A DNA stretch of 53,494 bases from Bacillota bacterium (lineage in GTDB: Bacteria; Bacillota_I; Bacilli_A; RF39; UBA660). Under the pieces are notes generated by a model. The model saw only the letters and a list, made by a program, of their open reading frames with translations. It made no database searches and was not told the origin of the DNA. This document shows positions 36,601-43,521 of this stretch, in pieces (positions within the stretch are counted from its first letter, which is position 1; the number at the start of each line of letters is the position of its first letter). Position numbers and translations under genes: made by a program. The stretch spans positions 1-53,494 of the forward strand of contig JAETPN010000008.1 of NCBI GenBank assembly GCA_021771185.1, in the 5' to 3' direction.

Positions 36601-37219
36601 AGAAGAAGTAACTGTAACTCCAATTGTAAAAGATTCATTATCTAATGTTACCATTTCTCTAAATGATGAAGCTTATCAAGATATTAATAGTATTACAGTA
36701 AATGATTTAGAAAAAGAAAATACTGTTAAGATTAAAGTAAAACAGGGAGAAAATGAAACGATTTATACGGTTGCAATCTTAACACAATCTACTGAAAAAA
36801 TTACTTCAGATGTGTATGGACATATCATTAGTGATGGGATGATTAAAACAGTTACAGAAAATACAAGTGCTGAACAGATGAAAGATCAATTGGATAATGA
36901 TAATTCTAAATTAAAAATCTATTTAAGTGATGGAACAACTGAATATACAGGAAATAAAATCGGAACTGGAATGATTGTCAAATTATTTGTGCGCAATGTT
37001 GTCGTTGATCAAAAAGTAATCGTTGTCAAAGGTGATACTGATGGTAACGGTGAAATCAATGCAATTGATGCGTTAAAAGTAGTAAATCACATTATCGAAA
37101 CAGATAGGCTATCTGGATGTTATTTAGTAGCGGCAGAAGCAACAAATGATACTGTGATTAATGCGATCGATGCATTAAGAATTGTCAATCATATTATAGG
37201 AAATGATTCATTATACTAA
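30680..37219 (+). CDS. Large secreted scaffold-like protein: cohesin-like domain, 20 cadherin-like repeats, dockerin
   Basis: This 2179-residue protein has a signal peptide (about 1-31) ending FFFMPGKVLAA, nearly the same as in the giant upstream. Residues about 33-226 look like a cohesin: GQIFKVDLYYSPGDTKVLGFQAGIKYNPNVV, then AGVIVTVYFKVKDTAPAGT with a strand of valines and leucines. Twenty cadherin-like repeats of about 90 residues follow (226-2037). A linker module (about 2039-2116; GTGMIVKLFVRNVVVDQKV) and a C-terminal dockerin follow, with two near-identical calcium-loop/helix segments (GDTDGNGEINAIDALKVVNHI and NDTVINAIDALRIVNHII). The second loop has lost most of its acidic ligands. 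Having both a cohesin and a dockerin makes it a candidate adaptor between the anchor gene product (15 nt downstream, same operon) and the giant protein. There is no enzyme domain or membrane anchor. Confidence 0.85.
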   Translation: MLELFEKLKKHNRIFALLLVSMFFFMPGKVLAATHDFSLNAYDWDITANDWEGAGTEDPINDGDYLEPGQIFKVDLYYSPGDTKVLGFQAGIKYNPNVVSPIYNLPDPDDPSADVDVYNEMSPGTTSSNPKGIWPPKGTTGSNKLIPNWSVEASDDTSVNTVKVVAYDNSNSKVLSNAGVIVTVYFKVKDTAPAGTVVQLDLDESFTKVTGKYATTVKGLSFTVYGAMSSDVTLKTLTLTGNNGMNYALKPVFTPGTSARTFDVIVPNKVSSISIAATPTDSEAKILSGGLGSKTLTVGDNSFNLIVQAQNGKQEIYLIRVKRLSNDISLKTLNLTGLNLDNPLTSGVFAYTATVPYTTNSTIVSATANHSDATVTGTGNWSLTNYGATPNTKTLTVQAEDCKSTYASVPDNTCTSQNYTLNVTRNAPSSDNNLSDLKVDGTTVTGFSPNTTDYTLPNVTSTKSSITISAIASDTKAKITGDIGTKNLIVGDNKFTITVTAEDMTTKEYHINIRRLSGNANLQTLTVTSTPQGTLSPNFVSTFTGSYTYTYDATVTSINVAATLEDSKATIVSGVKTYSSSDTGASIVVQAEDGTLKTYTIDFSRNKSSDNNLKSLSIDGYSLNETFAPNKTLYTATIPGTVDSVNINAVANDEKATVTGTGTKTLNYGTNTVQIRVKAENGAEKDYTITITRSKKNISALSDLKTDNVTVPGFNETTLVYTLADVPFTKSSIVVTATAKDSDATITGTGTINLNTGDNEIPVTVTAQNGVDKTTYKIKVNRAKSNNAYLSSLTLAEKPFTFNKTQGTYNIDVDYEVSTATITAIPEYKDAKATVTGPSSLSVGLNTYTITVTAEDGTINTYTLNINRKASTNTNLSALTVMNGGVNYLPGFSSSKDTYNITVPNTVDNVDINATLSDTLTQTVTGTGNKILTTGMNTFEVEVTAASGTKKKYTINITRSKNANNNLKSLEVVGHTLTPNFSKEQTSYNVTVDASVDNITINATPEVTTTTVTGTGNKVLKTGTNTFNVVATSEDNQSKTYVVVVTKSASNDSSLSSLSINETTLNETFRKDKFHYTASVANNVSSVVVNATASDPKAKDVTGIGVVNLTTGDNTVQIVVTAEDNTTSTYTIVIHRAKSNNTYLKNLSVSGGYTLDQTFKKENENYTLTVPNSAARILVSAEPEEATSTVKGTGNIDLKTGPNTIQIEVTAEDGITKKTYNLIVTRQKSNNAYLKDLSSSDGLIQPTFDKTHSDYTLTVPYEIENATINAVKENSAANVVINGNNGLVVGPNNVTITVTAEDGTVNVYNLVVTRQPSSNNYLATLEVVDRKGINYIAVFNKTTMTYNINVENDINTVTINATAEDASTTVQGTGDKNLNVGANQYIVKSISGNGTPRDYVINIERKKNNNANLKNLSIDGQTLVPDFSPNVYSYSLNVDETVSEVDIKAQAEVNTTVITGAGLHTLQTGLNTFNIEVTAEDGTSRTYVIAVNKAASSNNYLASLLLDQPFTPAFDRDTISYNATVANNITEVTATGVAEDPNATVTGNGTHQLKVGHNQVEITVTAENNTFRLYTIDVYREPSNNNYLSDLKVNGVTVEGFQREKQNYKLTVENDVTEVNVQAILEDNSAIIASGSGVTSLKTGLNVIDIVVTAEDGVSRIYTLEVTRKKSSNNNLALLSTLEGLLSPAFTPGNTDYTMQVPYEIKELNITAVLEDANAEFHIEGNSDFTVGADNMVYIPVTAEDGSTKTYQINVTRLPQANNFLTSLTVTSAGGRVYPLSPEFNKNTLNYTIEIDEEDRRLTIEGEKEVTSSTVTGLGDIDVTAFPYHHQVIVTSAGGIDRTYNITISKIKSSNVKLKDITVSSGSLSPNFDPDILSYVVNVDSDISSIDLDALLDNGQTIVGTGVHNLDYGDNIFHLAVTAEDGTTGTYTIKVVRDKKIDTALLDIKVTNATLNPAFSESIIDYIAYIGEGVEEVTVTPIVKDSLSNVTISLNDEAYQDINSITVNDLEKENTVKIKVKQGENETIYTVAILTQSTEKITSDVYGHIISDGMIKTVTENTSAEQMKDQLDNDNSKLKIYLSDGTTEYTGNKIGTGMIVKLFVRNVVVDQKVIVVKGDTDGNGEINAIDALKVVNHIIETDRLSGCYLVAAEATNDTVINAIDALRIVNHIIGNDSLY

Positions 37220-37233
37220 GAAAGGAGACTTTT

Positions 37234-38913
37234 ATGAAGAAACGTATAAAATTATTCACAATCATTTTGTTTTCAATGTGCATCATTGGAACAAACATAT
37301 TAAGCGTCCATGCTGGTAACGTTACTTTAAGTTTTAAAGGTAATGACACAGTAAAAGTAAATGATAACATTACAATTACAGTTGCGGTTAGTGATATTAA
37401 TGGACTTACAAATGGTCTTGCGACAGCGCAAGGAGATCTCATCTTTGATGAAAACTATTTAGAATATGTATCATTCAAAGCTGTTTCACAGAATTTAAGT
37501 GTAAGTTATGGTACCAAGGCAAAACGTTTTGTGGCTTTAGGTATGGGTGGAGAATATGTTTCATCTAGTGATAATTTCTTTACCCTAACTTTTAAGGCAA
37601 AAAAAGTTGGAACTACAACACTTAATATAAAAGATGTCATTGTTGGAGATACAAAATCTATTATTCATAGTTCGAATATTATTCAAAAAACAATTACGAT
37701 TGTAGATGGTACTTCACAAGAACCAACGGCTCCTACAACTCCTACGAAAAAACCATCAAATAAGAAACCTCAGATGAATTCATCAGTAAAGAAAGATACA
37801 GATAGTGAAAAGAATTCAGACAATAATTTATCTAAATTATTAGTAAATAATGCGAAAATGAGTCCTAAGTTCGAAAAAGATGTAACATCATATAATGTTG
37901 TTATTCCTAAAAATACAAATAAACTTGATTTAAGTTATATTACTAGCGATTCTAAGGCAACGGTAAAAGTAGTTGGTAATTCTGATTTAAAAGATGGGAA
38001 AAACAATGTCGTAGAAGTGATCGTAACTGCTGAAGATGGAAGTACAAAAACGTATACATTAAATGTTACAAAATCAAATGACTCTAGTAGTAATAAATTA
38101 ATTTTATTAAATGTTAAAGAGGGTAGTTTATCTGGACGTTTTGATTCAGATGTTTATGAGTATAATATTACTGTACCAAAAATGACAAATAAGTTAACCA
38201 TTAATGCCATACCAGAAAATAAAAATAGTAAGGTAGAGATTATTGGAAACAAGAATTTAGGGAAAACAAGTGTTATTCTCGTAAAATTAACAGATAAAAA
38301 TGGATATAATAGTTATTATCGTTTGAATGTTAAACAAAGTAATTCATTGAATCCTTTGGTTAAATATTTGATTATAGGTTTAATCTTCTTATTCTTCTTC
38401 CTATTCTTGCTATTACTTCTATTAAAGAGAAAGAAAGATGAAGAAGAGGAAGTAAAAAAAGAAGAGATTCCAACAGAAATAAACGGATCTACAAATAATG
38501 ATGATTTATACGATGATATTGTCACAAAAGATGAAATTATTTCTGCGATTGAAGAAAAAAATCCTAAGAAATTAAGAATGTTATTAAAACAAGAAGAAGT
38601 TAATAAGCTAAAAGAAGAATGTAAAATAGGACAAGATCTATATGATGATATCGTTACAAAAGAAGAGCTTATTGATGCTATAGAGGAACAAAATCCTAAA
38701 AAATTAAAAATGTTACTTGATCAGGAAGAAGTAAATAAATTACGCGATGAAGCACTTATTGCTAAAAATCCTGATAAACCAGATGTGACAAAAGATGAAT
38801 TAATATCTGCCTTAGAAGATAATGATCAACAAAAATTAAATTTATTGTTAAAACAAGAAGAAGTTAATAGATTAAAGGATGAACTAAGAGCAGAAGAAAA
38901 AAGAAATAATTAA
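37234..38913 (+). CDS. Membrane anchor protein: cohesin, two cadherin-like repeats, TM, cytoplasmic triple repeat
   Basis: The 559-residue protein starts with a signal peptide (about 1-27, ending VHA). A cohesin domain fills about 29-158: KVNDNITITVAVSDINGLTNGLATAQGDLIFDENYLEYVSF, then FFTLTFKAKKVGTTTLNIKDVIV. A Thr/Pro/Lys linker (about 159-195) and two cadherin-like repeats (about 196-366) follow. One strong transmembrane helix lies at about 375-398 with a stop-transfer KRKKDEEEE, and a cytoplasmic tail of about 160 residues carries three similar units. AAAGGAG precedes the ATG, 15 nt after the dockerin protein gene, so the two are co-transcribed. The domain set suits a cell-surface receptor for a dockerin protein. 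The cytoplasmic repeats suggest an intracellular partner. Confidence 0.87.
   Translation: MKKRIKLFTIILFSMCIIGTNILSVHAGNVTLSFKGNDTVKVNDNITITVAVSDINGLTNGLATAQGDLIFDENYLEYVSFKAVSQNLSVSYGTKAKRFVALGMGGEYVSSSDNFFTLTFKAKKVGTTTLNIKDVIVGDTKSIIHSSNIIQKTITIVDGTSQEPTAPTTPTKKPSNKKPQMNSSVKKDTDSEKNSDNNLSKLLVNNAKMSPKFEKDVTSYNVVIPKNTNKLDLSYITSDSKATVKVVGNSDLKDGKNNVVEVIVTAEDGSTKTYTLNVTKSNDSSSNKLILLNVKEGSLSGRFDSDVYEYNITVPKMTNKLTINAIPENKNSKVEIIGNKNLGKTSVILVKLTDKNGYNSYYRLNVKQSNSLNPLVKYLIIGLIFLFFFLFLLLLLLKRKKDEEEEVKKEEIPTEINGSTNNDDLYDDIVTKDEIISAIEEKNPKKLRMLLKQEEVNKLKEECKIGQDLYDDIVTKEELIDAIEEQNPKKLKMLLDQEEVNKLRDEALIAKNPDKPDVTKDELISALEDNDQQKLNLLLKQEEVNRLKDELRAEEKRNN
38500..38895 (+). repeat. Three tandem cytoplasmic repeat units of the anchor protein
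   Basis: Units of about 40-45 residues share DLYDDIVTKDE-(I/L)-I-x-A-I-E-E-x-N-P-K-K-L-x-M-L-L-x-Q-E-E-V-N-K-L-(K/R)-x-E. The first two are closest; the third begins PDVTKDELISALEDNDQQK. They would form short helical hairpins inside the cell. Confidence 0.8.
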
Positions 38914-38933
38914 CTAGATGATTCATTTTGTTA

Positions 38934-39012
38934 AAACTATTTATTCGTTTATAAATAGTTTCTAAGGAAAGGATTGGACCTGTCATTTACAGGAAACAGT
39001 CCTTTTAATTTT
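38934..39012 (+). terminator. Tandem hairpins after the anchor gene
   Basis: The first hairpin is a perfect 11-bp stem, AAACTATTTAT (38934-38944) with ATAAATAGTTT (38951-38961). The second joins AAAGGATTG (38968-38976) with CAGTCCTTT (38997-39005) and continues CCTGT with ACAGG around CATTT, then TTTTAATTTT. The second looks like a terminator; the first may protect the mRNA end. Confidence 0.6.
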
Positions 39013-39134
39013 GCTTTAATTTGATTTTGTATCAATAAAAAGTTGAGCTTTCTTTCTAATGTGCTTTTTTTCTTGTGGTTGTGTAAAATATATGAATGTA
39101 ATCCGGTAATTCTTGGTAAAAGAGGAAGAACAAC

Positions 39135-39163
39135 TTGTGAAATGTACAGTTTTGTGGTATTAT
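39135..39163 (+). promoter_or_regulatory. Putative promoter
   Basis: TTGTGA (39135-39140), 17-nt spacer, TATTAT (39158-39163), 29 nt before the next ATG. Confidence 0.55.
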
Positions 39164-39192
39164 TAATATGTTAAAAATAGGTGGTGAAGTAT

Positions 39193-40008
39193 ATGGCTAG
39201 TCGTATGGAACGTTATTATCATGACAATGAAACAGAAGGGCGTCGAAGTAGAAAGAATAAAGATTTATACCGCACTATTTATGATGGACCTGCATATACC
39301 AATATCGAAGGTATTGCTACCATGGAAAAAACGAATGAAATAGATATCAGTAAGATTAAAGAAATGTTGAAAAGTAGAGAGGATTATAAAAAACAAAAAG
39401 AATATCGCAAGTTAATGTATAAAGAATTGGAACCAAAAAAAGAACCACTACCAGAAGTGGTCGAAGAGGAACCAGAACAAAGTCGTAATTATGATATTCG
39501 TGATATATTAACTAAAGCGAAAGAAGAAAATCCAGAAGAAATTAAAAGTGAACATCATAGTTTAAATAATACACAATATAATATTTTAAAAAATCTTAAA
39601 ATGCAAGAGAAGGTTCACAAGGAAGATTATGTGGATGAAGAAGATCCAGATATTAAGAAATTGATCAATACCATTACAAATACAAGTATGTTAAATAAAA
39701 TGGGTGACAAGGAATTATCCTTGGATTTACTAGATGATTTAAGATCAGATACGATTACAAGTGTTAGTACATTACCATCAATTCATGAATTAATGGATGT
39801 GGAAGACAAAGAACCTACTGGAGAAATGGAATTGGATAAATCTTTCTTTACTTCGGCCTATTCTTTTGGGGATGATGATTTTGAAGTAGACGAATATGGT
39901 AATCTAAAACCAAAGAAGAAACATATTTTCCTAAAGGTTTTAATTGTACTTACGTTAATTTTAATATTAGCTGGTGTTGGTCTTTTAGTCTATACACAAA
40001 TAAAGTAG
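39193..40008 (+). CDS. Hypothetical tail-anchored membrane protein
   Basis: This 271-residue protein is highly charged (Lys/Glu/Asp) and probably largely disordered or helical. It begins MASRMERYYHDNETEGRRSRKNKDLYRTIYD. A single transmembrane helix lies at the very end (about 249-269, IFLKVLIVLTLILILAGVGLLVY), preceded by KPKKKH. With no signal peptide, the body should stay in the cytoplasm. ATG 39193 is chosen because AGGTGGTGA lies before it. It directly follows the anchor gene, although with its own promoter, and could be an intracellular partner of the surface complex; that is only a positional inference. No family is recognised. Confidence 0.65.
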   Translation: MASRMERYYHDNETEGRRSRKNKDLYRTIYDGPAYTNIEGIATMEKTNEIDISKIKEMLKSREDYKKQKEYRKLMYKELEPKKEPLPEVVEEEPEQSRNYDIRDILTKAKEENPEEIKSEHHSLNNTQYNILKNLKMQEKVHKEDYVDEEDPDIKKLINTITNTSMLNKMGDKELSLDLLDDLRSDTITSVSTLPSIHELMDVEDKEPTGEMELDKSFFTSAYSFGDDDFEVDEYGNLKPKKKHIFLKVLIVLTLILILAGVGLLVYTQIK

Positions 40009-40022
40009 TTTAGCTACTTTTT
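40002..40022. terminator. Bidirectional terminator
   Basis: AAAGTAG pairs with CTACTTT and is followed by TTTT. It overlaps the stop codons of the converging tail-anchored protein and gerAB genes. Confidence 0.7.
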
Positions 40023-41053
40023 TTATTTGTCTTTTTTAATAAAGAAACAAGGTATAAAATGATTGGAAGTATAAAGTAAATAAGATAGGTTCCTTTTAAA
40101 ATGAAAGAGGTGTCTAAATTAGGAAATAAGAAATAAGTAATAAAAAAGGTGATAAAAATAAGTGAAATAGTATATTTAAAATGAAAGAATGTTGTTAAAA
40201 AATAAAAACCAATTGTTAGAATCATGAAAAAATCAAAAATTCCTTGAATAGCCAAAATACTTTCAATATGACCTAATACTCCAATGACGGAAACTTGTTT
40301 TAGTAAATGAAATTCTGGGTAAGTATAGGTAGAAGCTAAATCAAATCCTAAAATCGCAATCGTTAGGAATGCTGTCATGATTAACACAATAGATCCTAAA
40401 ATATAGGTCCAAAAAATAAATTTTGTATGGTGTTCTTCTTTTTGATAAGGTAAGACCGTTAGAAAGAATAGGGGTAAAATGTTAAAACCAATGTATAGTG
40501 AAGCACTATTAAAGATCTCTTTACTAGATTTTAGAATTGGAAGTAAATTTGAAAGATTTATTTGAAATATCAAATTACTGAAGGTAATAAAGATAATTAT
40601 AATTGATAAATAAAGTAAAATGAGGCTAACACGTCCAATGACATTGATTCCTTTTCGTACTAAATAGAATAGGGGAATGAGAAAAGCAAAGAAAATAAGC
40701 AAACGTGGTGTTTTTGATAAATATTCAATCTGAACGAACCGTGTAAACTCATGATATAAGTAGGATAGATAGAATAGAGTAAAACAGAAAAAAATAATTT
40801 CAATTATAGTTCCTATTATTTTGCCGAAGGTTCTAGTGATATATTCATGTAAATTTTGTTCTTTCTTTTTTCTTAATATGAATAAATATAGAAAAAGAGG
40901 AATAAACCCTAGGATACTTCCTAATCCAACACTGAGATAACTATTTTGCTTCGCTGTATTTAAGATTAATTTAAAACTAATTCCCATAAAACAAGCACGA
41001 AGTAAAAAGTAAGTGACACTTGCAGTTTCTAATTTTGTTAAACTTTTTTTCAT
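40010..41053 (-). CDS. gerAB: Spore germination receptor subunit B (GerAB-type permease)
   Basis: This 347-residue integral membrane protein has about ten hydrophobic helices. It belongs to the GerAB branch of the APC transporter superfamily. It starts KLETASVTYFLLRACFMGI, includes the long loop LHEYITRTFGKIIG, and ends with three closely spaced helices. In Bacillus the B subunit senses the germinant within the spore inner membrane. It is the last gene of an A-C-B operon, 11 nt after gerAC; the usual order is A-B-C, but A-C-B is also seen. AAAGGAACG precedes the ATG. The germinant cannot be predicted. Confidence 0.88.
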   Translation of the reverse strand: MKKSLTKLETASVTYFLLRACFMGISFKLILNTAKQNSYLSVGLGSILGFIPLFLYLFILRKKKEQNLHEYITRTFGKIIGTIIEIIFFCFTLFYLSYLYHEFTRFVQIEYLSKTPRLLIFFAFLIPLFYLVRKGINVIGRVSLILLYLSIIIIFITFSNLIFQINLSNLLPILKSSKEIFNSASLYIGFNILPLFFLTVLPYQKEEHHTKFIFWTYILGSIVLIMTAFLTIAILGFDLASTYTYPEFHLLKQVSVIGVLGHIESILAIQGIFDFFMILTIGFYFLTTFFHFKYTISLIFITFFITYFLFPNLDTSFILKGTYLIYFILPIILYLVSLLKKTNKKSS

Positions 41054-41064
41054 AACGTTCCTTT

Positions 41065-42015
41065 CTATCGATCAATCTGGACATTGATATGAACATTTAA
41101 TTTTTTGACGGGTTGATTGGTCTTTTTATTGCGGTCATATAAAAATGGTTTTAAGCGAAGATAATCTAAATTTAATCTTTTTGATTCTTCGATTGCTTTT
41201 TCTATGTTCTTTTTAAATTCTTGTGTCACCTCTTTAGTATCTTTAATACTAGAATCTATTTTGCCACGAATATAAAAGGTAACAGAATCGTTCGATAATT
41301 TCTTTTTTACATGTATATTTTTAATAATGACACTTTGATTATGCAGAGATAAAATATATTCTTTGGTCATTCCATTTAAAACCATTGTTTCATTGGTTTC
41401 TTTTGCCCATGATTTAAGATGATAATTTTGAAATATTCCCAAATTACTTGTTTCAAGTTTATCGTCCTTAATGGTATAACTTGTCATCGTTGAAATATTA
41501 TTTTCTTTCATTTGTTTAATATAGGTGTTATAAGTGATTTGATTATGAATGTTTTCTAGTGTTAAATATTTACTAAATCCTTCGATCTCTTTGGCTTCTA
41601 CTTTTTCACTAGATAAGTAGGTAAGTACTTCTCTAGCTGTAGTATTTTGTGCAAGAATGAGGTAAAAGTTCTTTTTCGTTTCATTATCTTCATTAATAAT
41701 TTTAAAGAGGGATTTTATTCCTTTTTTTGCGGCATTTTCATCAATCAAAACTAAATTTAAATGTCCAAGATATAAGGGTTTATTATAGTTTGTATTAAGA
41801 TGAAAGAAGGTTTCTTCTAATGTTTTTCCATGTCCCTCGATGATCCGTGTGGAATTTTCTTCATCATCGGATGCGACTAATAAAGAAATATGATATTCAT
41901 TATCATAATCGAGGGAGAGTGCAGATACTAAGTAAATATCATTTAATTCATGATAATTACAACCACATAAAAGAAAAATAATCATGAGTGGCAAAAACCA
42001 TTTAATCTTTTTCAT
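41065..42015 (-). CDS. gerAC: Spore germination receptor lipoprotein C (GerAC family)
   Basis: This 316-residue lipoprotein has signal peptide MKKIKWFLPLMIIFLLCGC with the lipobox cysteine at 19, followed by the family's opening NYHELNDIYLVSALSLDYD. Later parts match the three-domain Ger(x)C layout: a TLEETFFHLN segment, LGHLNLVLIDE, a middle LSSEKVEAKEIEGFSKYL, and a C-terminal LNLDYLRLKPFLYD where longer homologues have the G-x-D segment. It is shorter than the Bacillus proteins (about 370). It overlaps gerAA by 14 nt, indicating coupled translation. GGAGG precedes the ATG. Confidence 0.88.
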   Translation of the reverse strand: MKKIKWFLPLMIIFLLCGCNYHELNDIYLVSALSLDYDNEYHISLLVASDDEENSTRIIEGHGKTLEETFFHLNTNYNKPLYLGHLNLVLIDENAAKKGIKSLFKIINEDNETKKNFYLILAQNTTAREVLTYLSSEKVEAKEIEGFSKYLTLENIHNQITYNTYIKQMKENNISTMTSYTIKDDKLETSNLGIFQNYHLKSWAKETNETMVLNGMTKEYILSLHNQSVIIKNIHVKKKLSNDSVTFYIRGKIDSSIKDTKEVTQEFKKNIEKAIEESKRLNLDYLRLKPFLYDRNKKTNQPVKKLNVHINVQIDR

Positions 42016-43450
42016 GTTTTACCTCCTTTTGACGATAAGGATTACTTTTTGTTAAAAATGATGGACGCTTGATTAATTTTGGCGTAGGGAATTTTAAAAT
42101 ACTATCTTTATTGTCTTCTAAATTGAATGGTGCAATGGACATCATATAAGGGACGTCTAAAAAGGAAATACTACACATATTTGTAATAAAAATGAGACCC
42201 ATGACAACAATACCAATGACGCCTAAGAAGGAACCTGCAAGAAGAAATAGAAACCTCCAAAGACGTAGGGCATTAATCATATCTACATCACTAAATAATA
42301 ATCCGCAGATCGATGTAATAGCGATAATAATAATACTAATAGGAGATACAATACCTGCAGAAACAGCGGCATCTCCAAGGATTAATCCACCAACAACACT
42401 AATTGCGGTTCCCATACTTTGTGGCATTCGAATATCAGTTTCTCTTAATAATTCAAAAGCTAACATTAATAGAAAAACTTCAAAAGCTGTTGGAAATGGC
42501 ACATTACTTCGTTGTTTAATAATAGAAAATAAGAGTTCATCTGGAATAATTTCTGGATTAAATGTCGTAATAGCGATATAAAATGCTGGTAATAACAGGG
42601 TAATGATAAAACTTAAAAAGCGAAGAATACGTGAGAAATTCACATTTAAGTTTTTTTGATAAAAATCTTCTGGAGAATGAAAAAAGTCTGTAAAGATACT
42701 AGGACAAAGAAGAACAATTGGTGTGTTTTCTACCATAATCACAATTTTTCCATTTAATAAGGATTGACAGGTAAGATCTGGGCGTTCCGTACTGATGACC
42801 ATAGGAAATACTGTTTTTTTATCTTGAATTAAATATTCACGTATATATCCAGAATCTAAAATGCCATCAATATCAATATTTCTTAATGTCTTTTCAATTT
42901 TTTTGATACTCTTTTCCCTAGCAATTCCATGAATATAGGCAATCGCAATTTTAGTTTCCGTTCTTTTTCCTATGGTTAGTTCTTTGATCCAAAGATTTGG
43001 ATCTTTAATACGTTTTCTAAGAAGTCCTAAGTTGGTCATAAAGTTTTCAGTAAAACTATCCCTAGGTCCTCTGATAACAGCTTCACTACTCGCTTCGCTA
43101 ACCCCACGATCTAACTCTCCCTTTGTTTCAATCGCAATAATATCATTTTTTCCTTCAACAAAAACACACGTAAATCCATTGGGTAAAACCTTTAATACCT
43201 CATCTATGGATGTTATTTTCTTGATATTACTATTCGCAATTTTATTTTGTAATTCTTTAAATAAATCATCTCCTGTTAAATTTAAGGTTGATTTCATAAA
43301 AAATTCACTGATTTTATCATCACTACAAACACTATCTAAGAAAGTATATCCAATTCTTCCGTTTGGAACATCAAGAATACGGCTTTTAAGATCAGGACTT
43401 TCCCCAAATATTTTTTTAATTTCTTTAAAAATTGATTCTAATGTATGCAT
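42002..43450 (-). CDS. gerAA: Spore germination receptor subunit A (GerAA family)
   Basis: The 482-residue GerAA homologue has a soluble N-terminal part (about 1-270) with RGPRDSFTENFMTNLGLLRKRI and KIVIMVENTPIVLLCPSIF, both family hallmarks. The membrane part has helices around FLSFIITLLLPAFYIAI, ISVVGGLILGDAAVSAGIVSP and LGVIGIVVMGLIFITNM. It closes with the typical PFNLEDNKDSILKFPTP and RPSFLTKSNPYRQ. AGGTGAT precedes the ATG. It is the first gene of the operon. GerA receptors start germination on binding nutrients, consistent with the sporulation genes elsewhere in the window. Confidence 0.93.
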   Translation of the reverse strand: MHTLESIFKEIKKIFGESPDLKSRILDVPNGRIGYTFLDSVCSDDKISEFFMKSTLNLTGDDLFKELQNKIANSNIKKITSIDEVLKVLPNGFTCVFVEGKNDIIAIETKGELDRGVSEASSEAVIRGPRDSFTENFMTNLGLLRKRIKDPNLWIKELTIGKRTETKIAIAYIHGIAREKSIKKIEKTLRNIDIDGILDSGYIREYLIQDKKTVFPMVISTERPDLTCQSLLNGKIVIMVENTPIVLLCPSIFTDFFHSPEDFYQKNLNVNFSRILRFLSFIITLLLPAFYIAITTFNPEIIPDELLFSIIKQRSNVPFPTAFEVFLLMLAFELLRETDIRMPQSMGTAISVVGGLILGDAAVSAGIVSPISIIIIAITSICGLLFSDVDMINALRLWRFLFLLAGSFLGVIGIVVMGLIFITNMCSISFLDVPYMMSIAPFNLEDNKDSILKFPTPKLIKRPSFLTKSNPYRQKEVKHEKD

Positions 43451-43489
43451 AAAATCACCTAGTGTTAGTATGGATTATTTTTTATTATT

Positions 43490-43521
43490 TAAACAAAAAA
43501 CAGTTCTTATTTTTGAACTGT
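43490..43521 (-). terminator. Terminator between hypothetical gene and gerAA (minus strand)
   Basis: On the minus strand ACAGTTC pairs with GAACTGT, followed by TTTTTTG. It separates the gene at 43507-44352 from the germination operon. Confidence 0.7.

Noticed and set aside
20600..37200. Regular repeats that could suggest a CRISPR array or satellite DNA
   Set aside because: The unit is about 265-270 nt, diverged in DNA and conserved as protein domains in one open frame, so they are tandem protein repeats.
30680..38913. A true cellulosome for polysaccharide breakdown
   Set aside because: No glycoside hydrolase, carbohydrate-binding or peptidase domain is visible in the three proteins or nearby genes; only the assembly modules match.
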